Assembly (NCBI GenBank): GCA_946491675.1
Contig: CAMLYN010000042.1
Location: 1 to 8,606, forward strand
DNA: 8,606 nt
Source of the DNA: an uncultured Mycoplasmatota bacterium
GTDB lineage: Bacteria > Bacillota_I > Bacilli_A > RF39 > UBA660
Direction of reading: 5' to 3'
In this document: piece by piece, positions 1-6,099 of the stretch
Layout of the letters: the number at the start of each line of letters is the position of its first letter
Position numbering within the stretch: position 1 is the stretch's first letter
Program-made: the position numbers and the translations under genes
The notes under the pieces: model-generated
The model's input: only the letters and a program-made list of their open reading frames with translations
What the model was told of the DNA's origin: nothing
Databases searched by the model: none

Positions 1-33
1 TGCTATGTAATTAACTAAATCTTGTTTTGACAT
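1..33 (-). CDS. HU-family DNA-binding protein, N-terminus only (runs off the window)
   Basis: Only the first 11 codons are visible, reading MSKQDLVNYIA. This resembles the start of bacterial HU proteins (M-N-K-x-E-L-I-x-x-V/I-A), small histone-like dimers that bend and compact DNA. An AGGAGG ribosome binding site (plus-strand 41-46) lies 7 nt upstream of the ATG, so the start is secure. In Bacillus the HU gene (hbs) also neighbours spoIVA, and that order supports the call. The identity rests on 11 residues plus context. Confidence 0.6.
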   Translation of the reverse strand, partial: MSKQDLVNYIA

Positions 34-40
34 TTGTATA

Positions 41-46
41 CCTCCT
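41..46 (-). promoter_or_regulatory. Ribosome binding site of the HU gene
   Basis: A perfect AGGAGG on the minus strand ends 7 nt before the ATG at position 33. It fixes the start of the partial HU gene. Confidence 0.8.
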
Positions 47-81
47 ATTGTTTTTACATAAGCTATCTTGCTTACAATTAA

Positions 82-110
82 AGAATACCATTTTTTTTAG
101 TTAAATGCAA
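82..110 (-). promoter_or_regulatory. Possible vegetative promoter for the HU gene
   Basis: On the minus strand, TTGCAT (plus 105-110) and TATTCT (plus 82-87) are separated by 17 bp, about 50 bp upstream of the HU start codon. Spacing is ideal for a sigma-A promoter, but the hexamers match the consensus only partly in very AT-rich DNA. Confidence 0.3.
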
Positions 111-121
111 TATATTTTAGC

Positions 122-415
122 TTATTTTTTTATTTTTTTAATTTTTATTGGCATTTCTTCCCTTTTAGTTTCTTGAATGTTAATAATTGTTTTGATTTTT
201 AAAGCATAATTTTTTAAATTTTGCTGATCTAAATTAATACCAATACTAGGAAAAGCTAAACTAAAATCTAAACTTGAAAAATCTTGTCTTGTTTCTAGAG
301 TGACTAATAGACTTAAATGTATATAATCTCTTAAATGATTTCCTAACGTTTTAGAACTAGATAAATCATAATTAAATAAAGCCATCAACAAAGAAATCAA
401 ACATATATTTATCAT
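122..415 (-). CDS. Hypothetical protein between spoIVA and the HU gene
   Basis: An open frame ends at a TAA at 122. The first ATG is at 415 (98 codons). The frame stays open further upstream to about 505, but that extension passes through the spoIVA terminator and has no ribosome binding site. No convincing Shine-Dalgarno sequence precedes the ATG either, so the start is uncertain. The product begins hydrophobically (MINICLISLLMALF), has a middle part rich in Leu and Ser, and ends in a very basic tail (KIKKIKK). I do not recognise the family. Base composition resembles the host genes rather than the inserted element. It sits in the same orientation as its neighbours and could be a short host gene or a decayed one. 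Confidence 0.4.
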   Translation of the reverse strand: MINICLISLLMALFNYDLSSSKTLGNHLRDYIHLSLLVTLETRQDFSSLDFSLAFPSIGINLDQQNLKNYALKIKTIINIQETKREEMPIKIKKIKK

Positions 416-473
416 ACTATCAGTTATTTCTAAATACTTTTTCAACTCTTCATTAATTATAATAATGTAATAT

Positions 474-497
474 AAAAAAACGTCTAATTGACGTTTA
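474..497 (-). terminator. Rho-independent terminator of spoIVA
   Basis: Read on the minus strand just at and after the spoIVA stop codon, AAACGTC-AATTA-GACGTTT forms a 7-bp stem with a 5-nt loop and is followed directly by a run of T. It ends the spoIVA transcript before the downstream hypothetical gene. In the split state it would also end transcripts reading out of the element's recombinase operon. Confidence 0.75.
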
Positions 498-770
498 TAA
501 AACAATAGTAAACAAATTACCAGATCCTTTATTAACTAATTTAGTTAAAGTTTGTTGTAATTTATAACGAGCATTTTCTGGAGTTAATGACAATTTAGCT
601 TGGATTCCTTCTTTAACTATTATATCTAAACTACGACCAAATATTTCACTTTTCCAAATATTAGCTGGATTAACATCATAATCTTTCATTAAATAATTAA
701 TTAATTCTTTACTTTGAATTTCACTACCAATAATTGGTTCAAATGTCGATTCAACGTCAACTCTAAACAT
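495..770 (-). CDS. spoIVA: SpoIVA, C-terminal 91 codons (3' half of a split gene)
   Basis: SpoIVA is the ATPase that polymerises on the outer forespore membrane in the mother cell, forms the base of the spore coat and is anchored by SpoVM. This frame is its C-terminal end: FRVDVESTFEPIIGSE, then NIWKSEIFGRSLDIIVKEG, LSLTPENARYKL and a terminal GSGNLFTIVL, which align by eye with the Bacillus protein. The C-terminus is known to matter for localisation and assembly. The fragment begins exactly where the inserted element ends. The apparent ATG at 770-768 is the internal Met of APSIHM, not a native start. It overlaps the last codons and stop (765-763) of the element's recombinase gene. The missing N-terminal part is at 7718-8563 on the same strand. 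As it stands the fragment cannot make functional SpoIVA; precise excision of 6947 bp would restore it in frame. Confidence 0.92.
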   Translation of the reverse strand: MFRVDVESTFEPIIGSEIQSKELINYLMKDYDVNPANIWKSEIFGRSLDIIVKEGIQAKLSLTPENARYKLQQTLTKLVNKGSGNLFTIVL

Positions 771-800
771 GTGCCTTAGGACTATGAAAATGCTGTGATT
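741..800. other. Left attachment site (junction with spoIVA 3' half)
   Basis: SpoIVA sequence lies at 768 and below and element sequence at 774 and above, with the shared core ATGTG at 769-773. The element-side arm CTATGAAAATGCTGTGATT (782-800) is, as reverse complement, 15 of 19 identical to the arm at the other junction (7692-7710). The symmetry centre of the rebuilt attP falls on the TG at 772-773. Large serine recombinases exchange DNA at a non-palindromic central dinucleotide, so TG is the likely crossover point (inference). Confidence 0.8.
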
Positions 801-2394
801 TGGGATTTATATAATCGGCTTCTATTTCCTTGCCGATTTTCAAATAAATCTTTAACTTAACACTCTTTTTATCATCGCTACTATAAACTACTATTTCATC
901 TAATAAATCAAATAATACTTCATCGCTAGGACACTTAATCTCATCTTCTAATAAAGCCTCTAATTTCATTATTTCTTCTTCCATATTATTAGCCTTAATT
1001 TGCTCATTTTTTATTTCTTCAATTTCTTTTTCTAATTCGCTAATCTTAACATTGCAAATATCATTTCTTTGCTTAAACTCTTTATCACTAATAATATCAT
1101 TTACATTATGGCTTAGCAATTTATCCTTTTCTTTATTAACTTTAGCAATATCGCTTTCTTTCTTCGCAATTTCCTTATCAAAATCTCTTAAACTAATATT
1201 TTCTCTATATAATTTTGTAAGGTTATATACTATTGACTTCTTATTACTAATAAAATCTATTAACTGCTCCCTTAATATTTTAAACAATTCTTTTTCATAT
1301 AAGACTGGGGTCTTACATTTATCATCTTTCGTTCTATTATTATGGGGGCATAACCATACTACCTCATCATCTTTTGTCTTATAAGCATATACTTTTCTAT
1401 GGAAACTTCTATTATGCTCTGCGCATCTTATTTTTGCTGAAAATGGATATCTATTTTGATAAACTTTTTTATCTACACCACTTACTTTATCTTTTCGCTT
1501 ATTATATATCTTTTGAGCCAATTCCCATATTTCTTCGCTTACTATTGGGGGAACTGTCTCATTATCTTTATACATAACCCAATCTTCTTCATCTTTTTTT
1601 ACTATTGTCTTTAATTTATAATCAACTACTGTCGACTTATTTCCACAATAATAACCTTTATATTTTGGATTTCTAATAATATACGAAATTGTTGTATAAG
1701 CTAATTCATTACCATTTCTATTCTTATAACCCTCTTTATATAAAATTCTTGCTATTGAATGAAATCCATACTTACCACTCACATACAACTCAAATATTCT
1801 TTTAACCATTTTGGCTTCTTCTTCATTGATAACTAACTTACCATCTTTTTTCTCATAACCCCATATATCATTATTACCCAAAACTCTACCATTTTTTATT
1901 GACCTTTGATACCCAAACTTAACTCTTTCTGATAACTTTCTAATTTCATCTTGGGCTAATGAAGCCATTATTGTAAGCCTTAATTCCGAATCGGGGAGTA
2001 ATGTATTTATATTATCTGACAAAAAGAATACACCAATTCCATCTGCTAATAACTCCCTTGTATTTTTAATACTATCTAATGTATCCCTTGCAAATCTTGA
2101 CACTTCTTTTGTCAATATCAAATCAAACTTTTTATTTTTCGCATCCTTTATCATTCTATTAAAACTATCTCTTTTTTCTGTTGAACTTCCACTAATACCC
2201 TCATCTATATAGCCATCTACAAATATCCAATTTTTATTTCCTTTTATTAAATCTTCAAAATGACCAACTTGATTATCTAATGAATTCAACTGCTCATACT
2301 TATCTGTTGACACCCTTGCATAATATGTAACCCTTAATGGCAAATCATATATGCTTTTAGACTTTAATTCCTCTCTAATTTTATATAAATCCAT
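763..2394 (-). CDS. Large serine recombinase (integrase/excisionase of the element)
   Basis: The enzyme should cut and rejoin DNA at the two att sites through a 5'-phosphoserine link. From the upstream GTG (2403), the catalytic domain starts near residue 23 with YYARVSTD (nucleophile Ser32). It continues with the KEVSRFARD arginine motif (about 99-107) and ends at the ER helix (about 150-170). The recombinase domain follows (about 178-300, WGYEKKDG... RNPKYKGYYCG). A zinc-ribbon-like stretch has Cys327, His330, Cys352 and Cys363, and a charged coiled coil spans about 405-485. About 543 aa is normal for the family. I prefer the ATG at 2394, which has AGGTGG 5 nt upstream, over the GTG touching the previous stop. 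The gene is cotranscribed with 2404-2676. Its final codons and stop TAG (765-763) use the att core and host spoIVA DNA, so its C-terminus depends on integration state. Family and position match SpoIVCA of skin. Confidence 0.95.
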   Translation of the reverse strand: MDLYKIREELKSKSIYDLPLRVTYYARVSTDKYEQLNSLDNQVGHFEDLIKGNKNWIFVDGYIDEGISGSSTEKRDSFNRMIKDAKNKKFDLILTKEVSRFARDTLDSIKNTRELLADGIGVFFLSDNINTLLPDSELRLTIMASLAQDEIRKLSERVKFGYQRSIKNGRVLGNNDIWGYEKKDGKLVINEEEAKMVKRIFELYVSGKYGFHSIARILYKEGYKNRNGNELAYTTISYIIRNPKYKGYYCGNKSTVVDYKLKTIVKKDEEDWVMYKDNETVPPIVSEEIWELAQKIYNKRKDKVSGVDKKVYQNRYPFSAKIRCAEHNRSFHRKVYAYKTKDDEVVWLCPHNNRTKDDKCKTPVLYEKELFKILREQLIDFISNKKSIVYNLTKLYRENISLRDFDKEIAKKESDIAKVNKEKDKLLSHNVNDIISDKEFKQRNDICNVKISELEKEIEEIKNEQIKANNMEEEIMKLEALLEDEIKCPSDEVLFDLLDEIVVYSSDDKKSVKLKIYLKIGKEIEADYINPKSQHFHSPKAHV

Positions 2395-2403
2395 TTCTAC
2401 CAC

Positions 2404-2676
2404 CTAAACTTCCATTATGCTTTCCCAAGGCTTCATCTTATCTAAAATTATATTTTCTACTTTCTCATACAATTCTTTTGATATGCTGCCATTTTTATAT
2501 AATCTTCTATTCATATTCAATTCTAATTTAAAATTGCATATAACACTTCTAAATAATCCAAAATCGCTATATTCTTTTAAATTTTCATTTTCATATAATA
2601 CTTCTTCATTGCCATACTCATCTACATAACTATCTTTTATGCTATTACCATTTTTATCAACTTCCATAATATGCAT
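2404..2676 (-). CDS. Small protein encoded directly upstream of the recombinase; candidate accessory or directionality factor
   Basis: The product has 90 aa. The N-terminal half is acidic and Asn/Glu-rich (DEYGNEEVLYENENLKEY). The C-terminal half has NRRLYKNGSISKELYEKVEN, a helix-turn-helix-like pattern (L-x-x-x-G-x-I-S-x-E-x-Y) similar to SHOCT-type short domains. The start ATG at 2676 has AAGGTGG about 6 nt upstream and is secure. The stop is followed at once by the recombinase gene, so the two are translationally close and share one promoter. Short proteins next to large serine recombinases include recombination directionality factors, which switch integration to excision; that role is inferred from position only. 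I do not recognise a named family. Confidence 0.75.
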   Translation of the reverse strand: MHIMEVDKNGNSIKDSYVDEYGNEEVLYENENLKEYSDFGLFRSVICNFKLELNMNRRLYKNGSISKELYEKVENIILDKMKPWESIMEV

Positions 2677-2805
2677 ACTATTCCCACCTTTCTTTATTAC
2701 ATTTAATCATATTCTTTATTAACAAATAATATAATATTTTTTCTTCTACAAAATGCATAAATAATTTATTTTTGCTAATAATAATAAATTATCTTTTTTC
2801 TCCCT

Positions 2806-2828
2806 CTATATATATTATACTTAAAAAA
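2806..2828 (-). promoter_or_regulatory. Promoter of the recombinase operon (copy 1 of a shared promoter segment)
   Basis: The minus strand has a perfect TATAAT (-10, plus 2814-2819) preceded by a T-run, within 23 bp that recur exactly at 7522-7544 in front of the Rep-like gene. There is no good -35 hexamer at 17 bp. About 140 bp of AT-rich leader separate it from the ATG at 2676. No clear sigma-E or sigma-K promoter is seen in the leader, though AT richness makes this hard to exclude. Confidence 0.5.
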
Positions 2829-2879
2829 ATTAGCCAAAATCACTTTTACCCTTATTTTTCTTCAATTTTTAACAATTTT

Positions 2880-3470
2880 TTATCTTTTTAGCAAATTATA
2901 AAAACTATTGGGCTTTAAACCTAATATTTCCATAGCCTCTTTACTTTTCAATTCTTTATTTTTCCATTTATTAACTACCATATCAAAATTACTTGGCTTT
3001 TCTATTCTGGGTCTACCAAACTTAATACCTTTATTTTTAGCATTCTCAATTCCTTCTTTCTGCCTTTGCTTTATAAAACTTCTTTCTTGCTCTGCGACAT
3101 AACTTAATATTTGCAAAACTAAATCACTAATAAATGTTCCTAATAAATCTTTATTATTTCTTGTATCTAATAATGGCATATCAATAACTACAATATCAGC
3201 CTTAATATTTTTTGTTATATCTTTCCACTCTTCAATTATCATATTATAATTTCTTCCAAGCCTATCAATGCTTTTAATTACCAATAAATCATTTTCTCTT
3301 AACACATTTTTTAATACATTATAATTACTTCTATCAAAATCTTTTCCACTTTGCTTATCAATATAAATATCTCTTTCATCAATTTTATATTCTTTAAAGG
3401 CTAATAACTGCCTTTCAATATTTTGATCTTTACTACTAACTCTACCATAGCCAAATACTTTACTTTTCAC
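2880..3470 (-). CDS. Small serine recombinase, resolvase/invertase type
   Basis: The 196-aa product has the usual Tn3-resolvase/Hin size and plan. The catalytic domain opens with FGYGRVSSKDQN (nucleophile Ser12), followed by IKSIDRLGRN (Arg70, Arg73) and the long E helix AEQERSFIKQRQKEG (about 127-140). It ends in a short helix-turn-helix DNA-binding domain (about 174-196, SKEAMEILGLKPNSFYNLLKR minus its last residues). Such enzymes resolve multimers, invert segments or move short elements. The start is GTG at 3470 with GGTAGG upstream, just after the preceding gene. It is distinct from the large recombinase. The C-terminal position of its helix-turn-helix argues against IS607 TnpA, which has it at the N-terminus. 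Likely substrates are the direct repeats at 3945-4039 and 5064-5160, or dimers of the excised circle (inference). Confidence 0.9.
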   Translation of the reverse strand: MKSKVFGYGRVSSKDQNIERQLLAFKEYKIDERDIYIDKQSGKDFDRSNYNVLKNVLRENDLLVIKSIDRLGRNYNMIIEEWKDITKNIKADIVVIDMPLLDTRNNKDLLGTFISDLVLQILSYVAEQERSFIKQRQKEGIENAKNKGIKFGRPRIEKPSNFDMVVNKWKNKELKSKEAMEILGLKPNSFYNLLKR

Positions 3471-3479
3471 TTCAAAAAC

Positions 3480-3707
3480 CTACCTAACTAAATATCTTTT
3501 ACATTCCTCATACAATTCACATCTTACTAATTCACTAAAATAATTCAAATTAGCATTTATTCCTTGCTCCCTTAATTCACATATATAATTTATACAAGCA
3601 ATAAAATAGGGGAATCTTTCCTTATTTTCTTCTATTCCAACCAACAAAACATCTTCAAAATCATTACATAAATTAGCAACAACCATTTTTGCAATATCTT
3701 CTTTCAC
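3480..3707 (-). CDS. Hypothetical 75-aa protein in the resolvase operon
   Basis: This small, mostly helical protein contains MVVANLCNDFEDVLLVG, YFIACINYICELREQGINAN and a C-terminal CELYEECKRYLVR, with four Cys in the C-terminal half or close to it. I do not recognise the family. The frame extends to an ATG at 3728, but a very strong AAGGAGGTG (3715-3723) lies inside that extension and points to the GTG at 3707, 7 nt downstream, as the true start. The stop is 9 nt before the GTG of the small serine recombinase, so the pair is one operon. A regulatory or DNA-binding partner role is possible but not shown by any motif. Confidence 0.65.
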   Translation of the reverse strand: MKEDIAKMVVANLCNDFEDVLLVGIEENKERFPYFIACINYICELREQGINANLNYFSELVRCELYEECKRYLVR

Positions 3708-3714
3708 TTTATGA

Positions 3715-3723
3715 CACCTCCTT
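3715..3723 (-). promoter_or_regulatory. Strong ribosome binding site that moves the start of 3480-3707 to GTG
   Basis: AAGGAGGTG on the minus strand is complementary to nine bases of the 16S rRNA tail. It sits 7 nt before GTG 3707 and inside the longer ATG-started frame, which therefore overstates the protein by seven residues. Confidence 0.75.
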
Positions 3724-3790
3724 ACCATAAAATATATAATATATGACTTTCAAAAAAAATACGAGCCGTTCATTTAAAAATGCTGTAAAA

Positions 3791-3892
3791 CTTTATAAAT
3801 CTTTATAAAAGCAATAACCAACTTTTAACAATACAAAAAAAGACCTAATTCATAATTAAATTAAATCTTTATAAACTTATACTATTATAAAC
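3791..3892. repeat. Cluster of short CTTTATAAA-type repeats
   Basis: Two tandem 10-bp units at 3791-3810 and two related units at about 3867-3892 share TTATAAA. They might be iterons or protein-binding sites. Because the region is extremely AT-rich, chance recurrence is a real alternative. Confidence 0.25.
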
Positions 3893-3944
3893 TTCATATT
3901 ATTCATTAGGACTATACTTATAATTACCATTTATTCCTCACAAA

Positions 3945-4039
3945 TTTCAATAAAAAAGGATAGCTCAATATAATTTATACTAAATTACCTAAACTACCTT
4001 AAACTTACTAATATGCTACTATTTTTACTGACTACTCAA
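3945..4039. repeat. Long direct repeat, copy A (3' side of the ADP-ribosylglycohydrolase gene)
   Basis: About 95 bp match copy B at 5064-5160. The first 40 bp differ at two positions, and the whole aligns with a few substitutions and small gaps. It contains a perfect 7-bp dyad with a 3-bp gap (TAATTTA-TAC-TAAATTA, 3971-3987) and about three degenerate 10-11 bp tandem units of the type TAAAYTACCT (3981-4010). Its distal end resembles the last codons of the gene at 5144-5971, which suggests it arose by duplication of that gene's 3' flank. Confidence 0.8.
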
Positions 4040-4070
4040 TTCATTTTAATACATATCATTTTCAAACACA

Positions 4071-5012
4071 TTATTTTATAGCATTATAATAGGCATTGCT
4101 TAATTTCAATAAATAATCTTTTTTAACTATACTATTTAACCATTTGATAGGCAAATTACCATAATATATACCACTTAAACCACCAACTAATGCTCCAATA
4201 GTATCACTATCATTTCCTAAATTGATGGCTTCAATGACACATTTATCATAACTATTATTATTTATAAAACACCATATAACTGCCTCTAATGTATCAACAA
4301 CAAACCCCATACTACTAATACTATCTACATCTAATTTACTAATATCGTTATTTAATAATCGGTCATAATACTTTATATTTTCCAAACTAAAATACTTTCT
4401 ATAATTATATTTTCTTATATTACTATAAGCATTTTCTTTTTCTTCGCCACTTAATAACTCTATCACTAACAACACATATATAAAACAACCTAATATACTT
4501 ATTTCATGGCTATGAGTAAATGATGATATATCTTTTACTAAATTATATATTTCATCATCATTTAATTGTTTATAATAGCAATAGTAAGCAATAGGCAATA
4601 TTCGCATTAAACTACCATTACCATTATAATTAAAACCTTTCATACCACAGTCAGTTATCTTTTCATATCTTTTATTATGATAATTGCCTAAAGCAAAAAA
4701 TGTTGCTCTGCCAATGCCAAATGCTTTATCTATGGCAATAAAATCTTTATTTGAAACCCATAAAATAAAATTATCCATAATACTCTTATAATTTATTTTG
4801 CCTTTATTATCTATAATTGCTTTCATTGTAGCAATAACCATACTACTATCATCAGACCAAACACCTTTTGCACCAACTCTATCACTACTAATCATATCAA
4901 CGACCTTACTATTTTTAAATAATTCTCTTTTTTTAAATTCTAATGGAACCCCCATAGCATCACCTATAATAAAACCCATTATTCCATTTTTTAATTTATT
5001 AAAATCACTCAT
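4071..5012 (-). CDS. ADP-ribosylglycohydrolase (DraG/ARH family)
   Basis: Enzymes of this family hydrolyse ADP-ribose from modified proteins, nucleic acids or small molecules with two Mg ions. The full all-helical domain is present. Numbered from the upstream GTG, it shows MGFIIGDAMGVPLEF (15-29), the metal motif GVWSDDSSM (53-61, Asp57/Asp58), NGNGSLMR (133-140), SSFTHSHE (166-173), VDTLEAVIW (242-250) and the second metal motif LGNDSDTIGALVGG (268-281, Asp271/Asp273). About 313 aa is usual. AGGTGG lies 5 nt before the ATG at 5012, which I prefer to ATG 5015 or GTG 5021. The gene stands alone between two copies of a long direct repeat, like a cargo cassette. No ADP-ribosyltransferase is present in the window, so its target is unknown. 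Reversal of an ADP-ribosylating toxin or host defence is possible. Confidence 0.93.
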   Translation of the reverse strand: MSDFNKLKNGIMGFIIGDAMGVPLEFKKRELFKNSKVVDMISSDRVGAKGVWSDDSSMVIATMKAIIDNKGKINYKSIMDNFILWVSNKDFIAIDKAFGIGRATFFALGNYHNKRYEKITDCGMKGFNYNGNGSLMRILPIAYYCYYKQLNDDEIYNLVKDISSFTHSHEISILGCFIYVLLVIELLSGEEKENAYSNIRKYNYRKYFSLENIKYYDRLLNNDISKLDVDSISSMGFVVDTLEAVIWCFINNNSYDKCVIEAINLGNDSDTIGALVGGLSGIYYGNLPIKWLNSIVKKDYLLKLSNAYYNAIK

Positions 5013-5063
5013 CATTACCACCTAATTATATTATATATTAAATACTTACTTATTTCGCCTTTA

Positions 5064-5160
5064 TTTCAATAAAAAAGGGTAACTCAATATAATTTATACT
5101 AAACTACATTAAATTACCTTAAACTTACTATAAATGCTAATTTTTACTTTATATACTCAA
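5064..5160. repeat. Long direct repeat, copy B (5' side of the ADP-ribosylglycohydrolase gene)
   Basis: This is the partner of the repeat at 3945-4039, in the same orientation. The dyad at 5090-5106 has one mismatch (TAATTTA-TAC-TAAACTA), and the tandem TAAA-YTAC units are kept. The copy overlaps the last codons and stop of the surface-protein gene (5144-5971) and reaches towards the start of the ADP-ribosylglycohydrolase gene, so it also serves as that gene's upstream region. Confidence 0.8.
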
Positions 5161-5971
5161 CACCATCAATAATCAATGACACAACATTTTTATTTTTATC
5201 ATATTTTATTTGGAACTCACTTCTTAACTTAGCACCAAAACTATTTTCACTATCTACATAGGCTTGCACTATAACAATTCCATTATCTTTACCAAACTTC
5301 CAATTATTTATGCTAGGGAACTTTGCTGTACTTGGGGCTTTTAATAATGACTTAATTCTTTCTTGGGCATCAATATTATACTCATTTTTCTCATCCCAAC
5401 TGATTAAATAATCATTAAAATTCAACAATACCTTGCCATCCCTATAAAAATCTTTATCCGCCCATCTTATACATATAATTTTATTATCACTACTAACATA
5501 TAAAATTATATTATTATTTTGACTAAAACTGGCTTTAACTCTATAACCTTTAGACCCAGCACCCTCATATTCATCTAATGCTTCATCTGCCTCTATACTA
5601 TCAATTTCATCAATGCCAATGCTTTTAAAAATATTCTCCATTGATATTGCTTCTTCATTATTAACATTTAAACTACTTTTAATTTCTTTTACCATTTTTG
5701 AACTATTATCTACTGGCTCAACTTTTCCACCTGTCGCTATCATTGCAATTGCTACTGCTAAAAATATAAAACCAACTGCACCACCAAATATAATAGCAAA
5801 TATTTTACCAACACTTTTTTCTTTTGGCTTATCAACTTTTGGCTCCTTAATATTGCTTTCTTTCTTTACATATTTTTCTTTTTTACCCTTATTCTTAATA
5901 GCCTTAACTATAAAATAAATAGGCAATACTATAACCGCAACCCCTAACAACAAATAAAATAAATCTTCCAT
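5144..5971 (-). CDS. Two-TM membrane protein with extracytoplasmic C-terminal domain, function unknown
   Basis: The 275-aa product has a TM helix at about 4-24, a highly basic Lys-rich linker (25-54), a second TM helix at about 56-80 and a soluble domain. With two TM segments the N-terminus and the C-terminal domain are on the same, probably outer, side, with the basic linker inside. The end of the domain carries LLKAPSTAKFPSINNW (about 210-224) and VQAYVDSENSFGAKLRSEF (about 235-253). I recognise this pattern from many uncharacterised Firmicutes membrane and lipoproteins, without a known function. The ATG at 5971 has AGGTG about 5-6 nt upstream and a good promoter. The gene is divergent from the XRE repressor gene and probably under its control. 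It could be a surface or exclusion-type cargo protein. Confidence 0.8.
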   Translation of the reverse strand: MEDLFYLLLGVAVIVLPIYFIVKAIKNKGKKEKYVKKESNIKEPKVDKPKEKSVGKIFAIIFGGAVGFIFLAVAIAMIATGGKVEPVDNSSKMVKEIKSSLNVNNEEAISMENIFKSIGIDEIDSIEADEALDEYEGAGSKGYRVKASFSQNNNIILYVSSDNKIICIRWADKDFYRDGKVLLNFNDYLISWDEKNEYNIDAQERIKSLLKAPSTAKFPSINNWKFGKDNGIVIVQAYVDSENSFGAKLRSEFQIKYDKNKNVVSLIIDGVEYIK

Positions 5972-5992
5972 ATATACACCTCACTATACATA

Positions 5993-6021
5993 ATTATATA
6001 TTATTTTAGCAAAATATACAA
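5993..6021 (-). promoter_or_regulatory. Promoter of the membrane protein gene
   Basis: On the minus strand TTGTAT (plus 6016-6021) and TATAAT (plus 5993-5998) are spaced 17 bp apart and place the transcription start about 10-15 bp before the ribosome binding site. This is the best sigma-A promoter in the window. It lies in the divergent region shared with the XRE regulator gene. Confidence 0.65.
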
Positions 6022-6022
6022 T

Positions 6023-6070
6023 ACTAATTATATAAATATAACTAATATTACTATCACTAACATCTAATAT
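6023..6070. promoter_or_regulatory. Candidate operator region between divergent genes
   Basis: ACTAAT at 6023-6028 and 6041-6046, ACTAAC at 6056-6061 and CTAATAT at 6064-6070 form a loose series of similar boxes. They overlap or adjoin the -35 region of the leftward promoter. ATATTA (6045-6050) and TAATAT (6065-6070) also form a spaced dyad. An XRE repressor encoded next door would be the natural ligand, but the match is weak in AT-rich DNA. Confidence 0.3.
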
Positions 6071-6099
6071 CTTTAAAATTATATATAGAGGAGGGGACT

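Larger units (their letters stand above)
3724..4070. other. Gene-free region with short repeats, candidate control or replication region
   Basis: There is no credible gene here. It holds one copy of the long direct repeat (3945-4039) and several TTATAAA-type motifs: a tandem pair CTTTATAAAT/CTTTATAAAA at 3791-3810, and two more copies near 3867-3877 and 3883-3892. The plus strand is C-rich over G. The region lies upstream of the resolvase operon, where resolvase res sites are usually found, and could also hold an origin. Neither is proven by sequence alone. Confidence 0.4.

Noticed and set aside
416..505. N-terminal extension of the 122-415 gene to a TTG at 505
   Set aside because: It overlaps the spoIVA stop and the terminator hairpin and has no ribosome binding site. 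Transcription from spoIVA would end there.
1052..1577. Plus-strand open frames at 1052-1384 and 1374-1577
   Set aside because: They lie antisense inside the large serine recombinase gene, have no ribosome binding site, and read as low-complexity Leu/Ser/Phe sequence typical of shadow frames.
2880..3470. IS607-type transposase
   Set aside because: IS607 TnpA has its helix-turn-helix at the N-terminus and usually a TnpB partner. Here the DNA-binding part is C-terminal and no TnpB is present.
3480..3728. Toxin-antitoxin pair with the resolvase gene
   Set aside because: The downstream gene is plainly a serine recombinase and the small protein has no toxin or antitoxin motif.
3731..3750. CATATATT as a sigma-E or sigma-K -10 element for the 3480-3707 operon
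   Set aside because: It matches part of the sporulation -10 consensus, but no fitting -35 lies at the right distance, and such strings are common in this AT-rich DNA.
3791..4039. CRISPR array
   Set aside because: The repeats are few, degenerate and not separated by regular unique spacers, and no cas gene is present.
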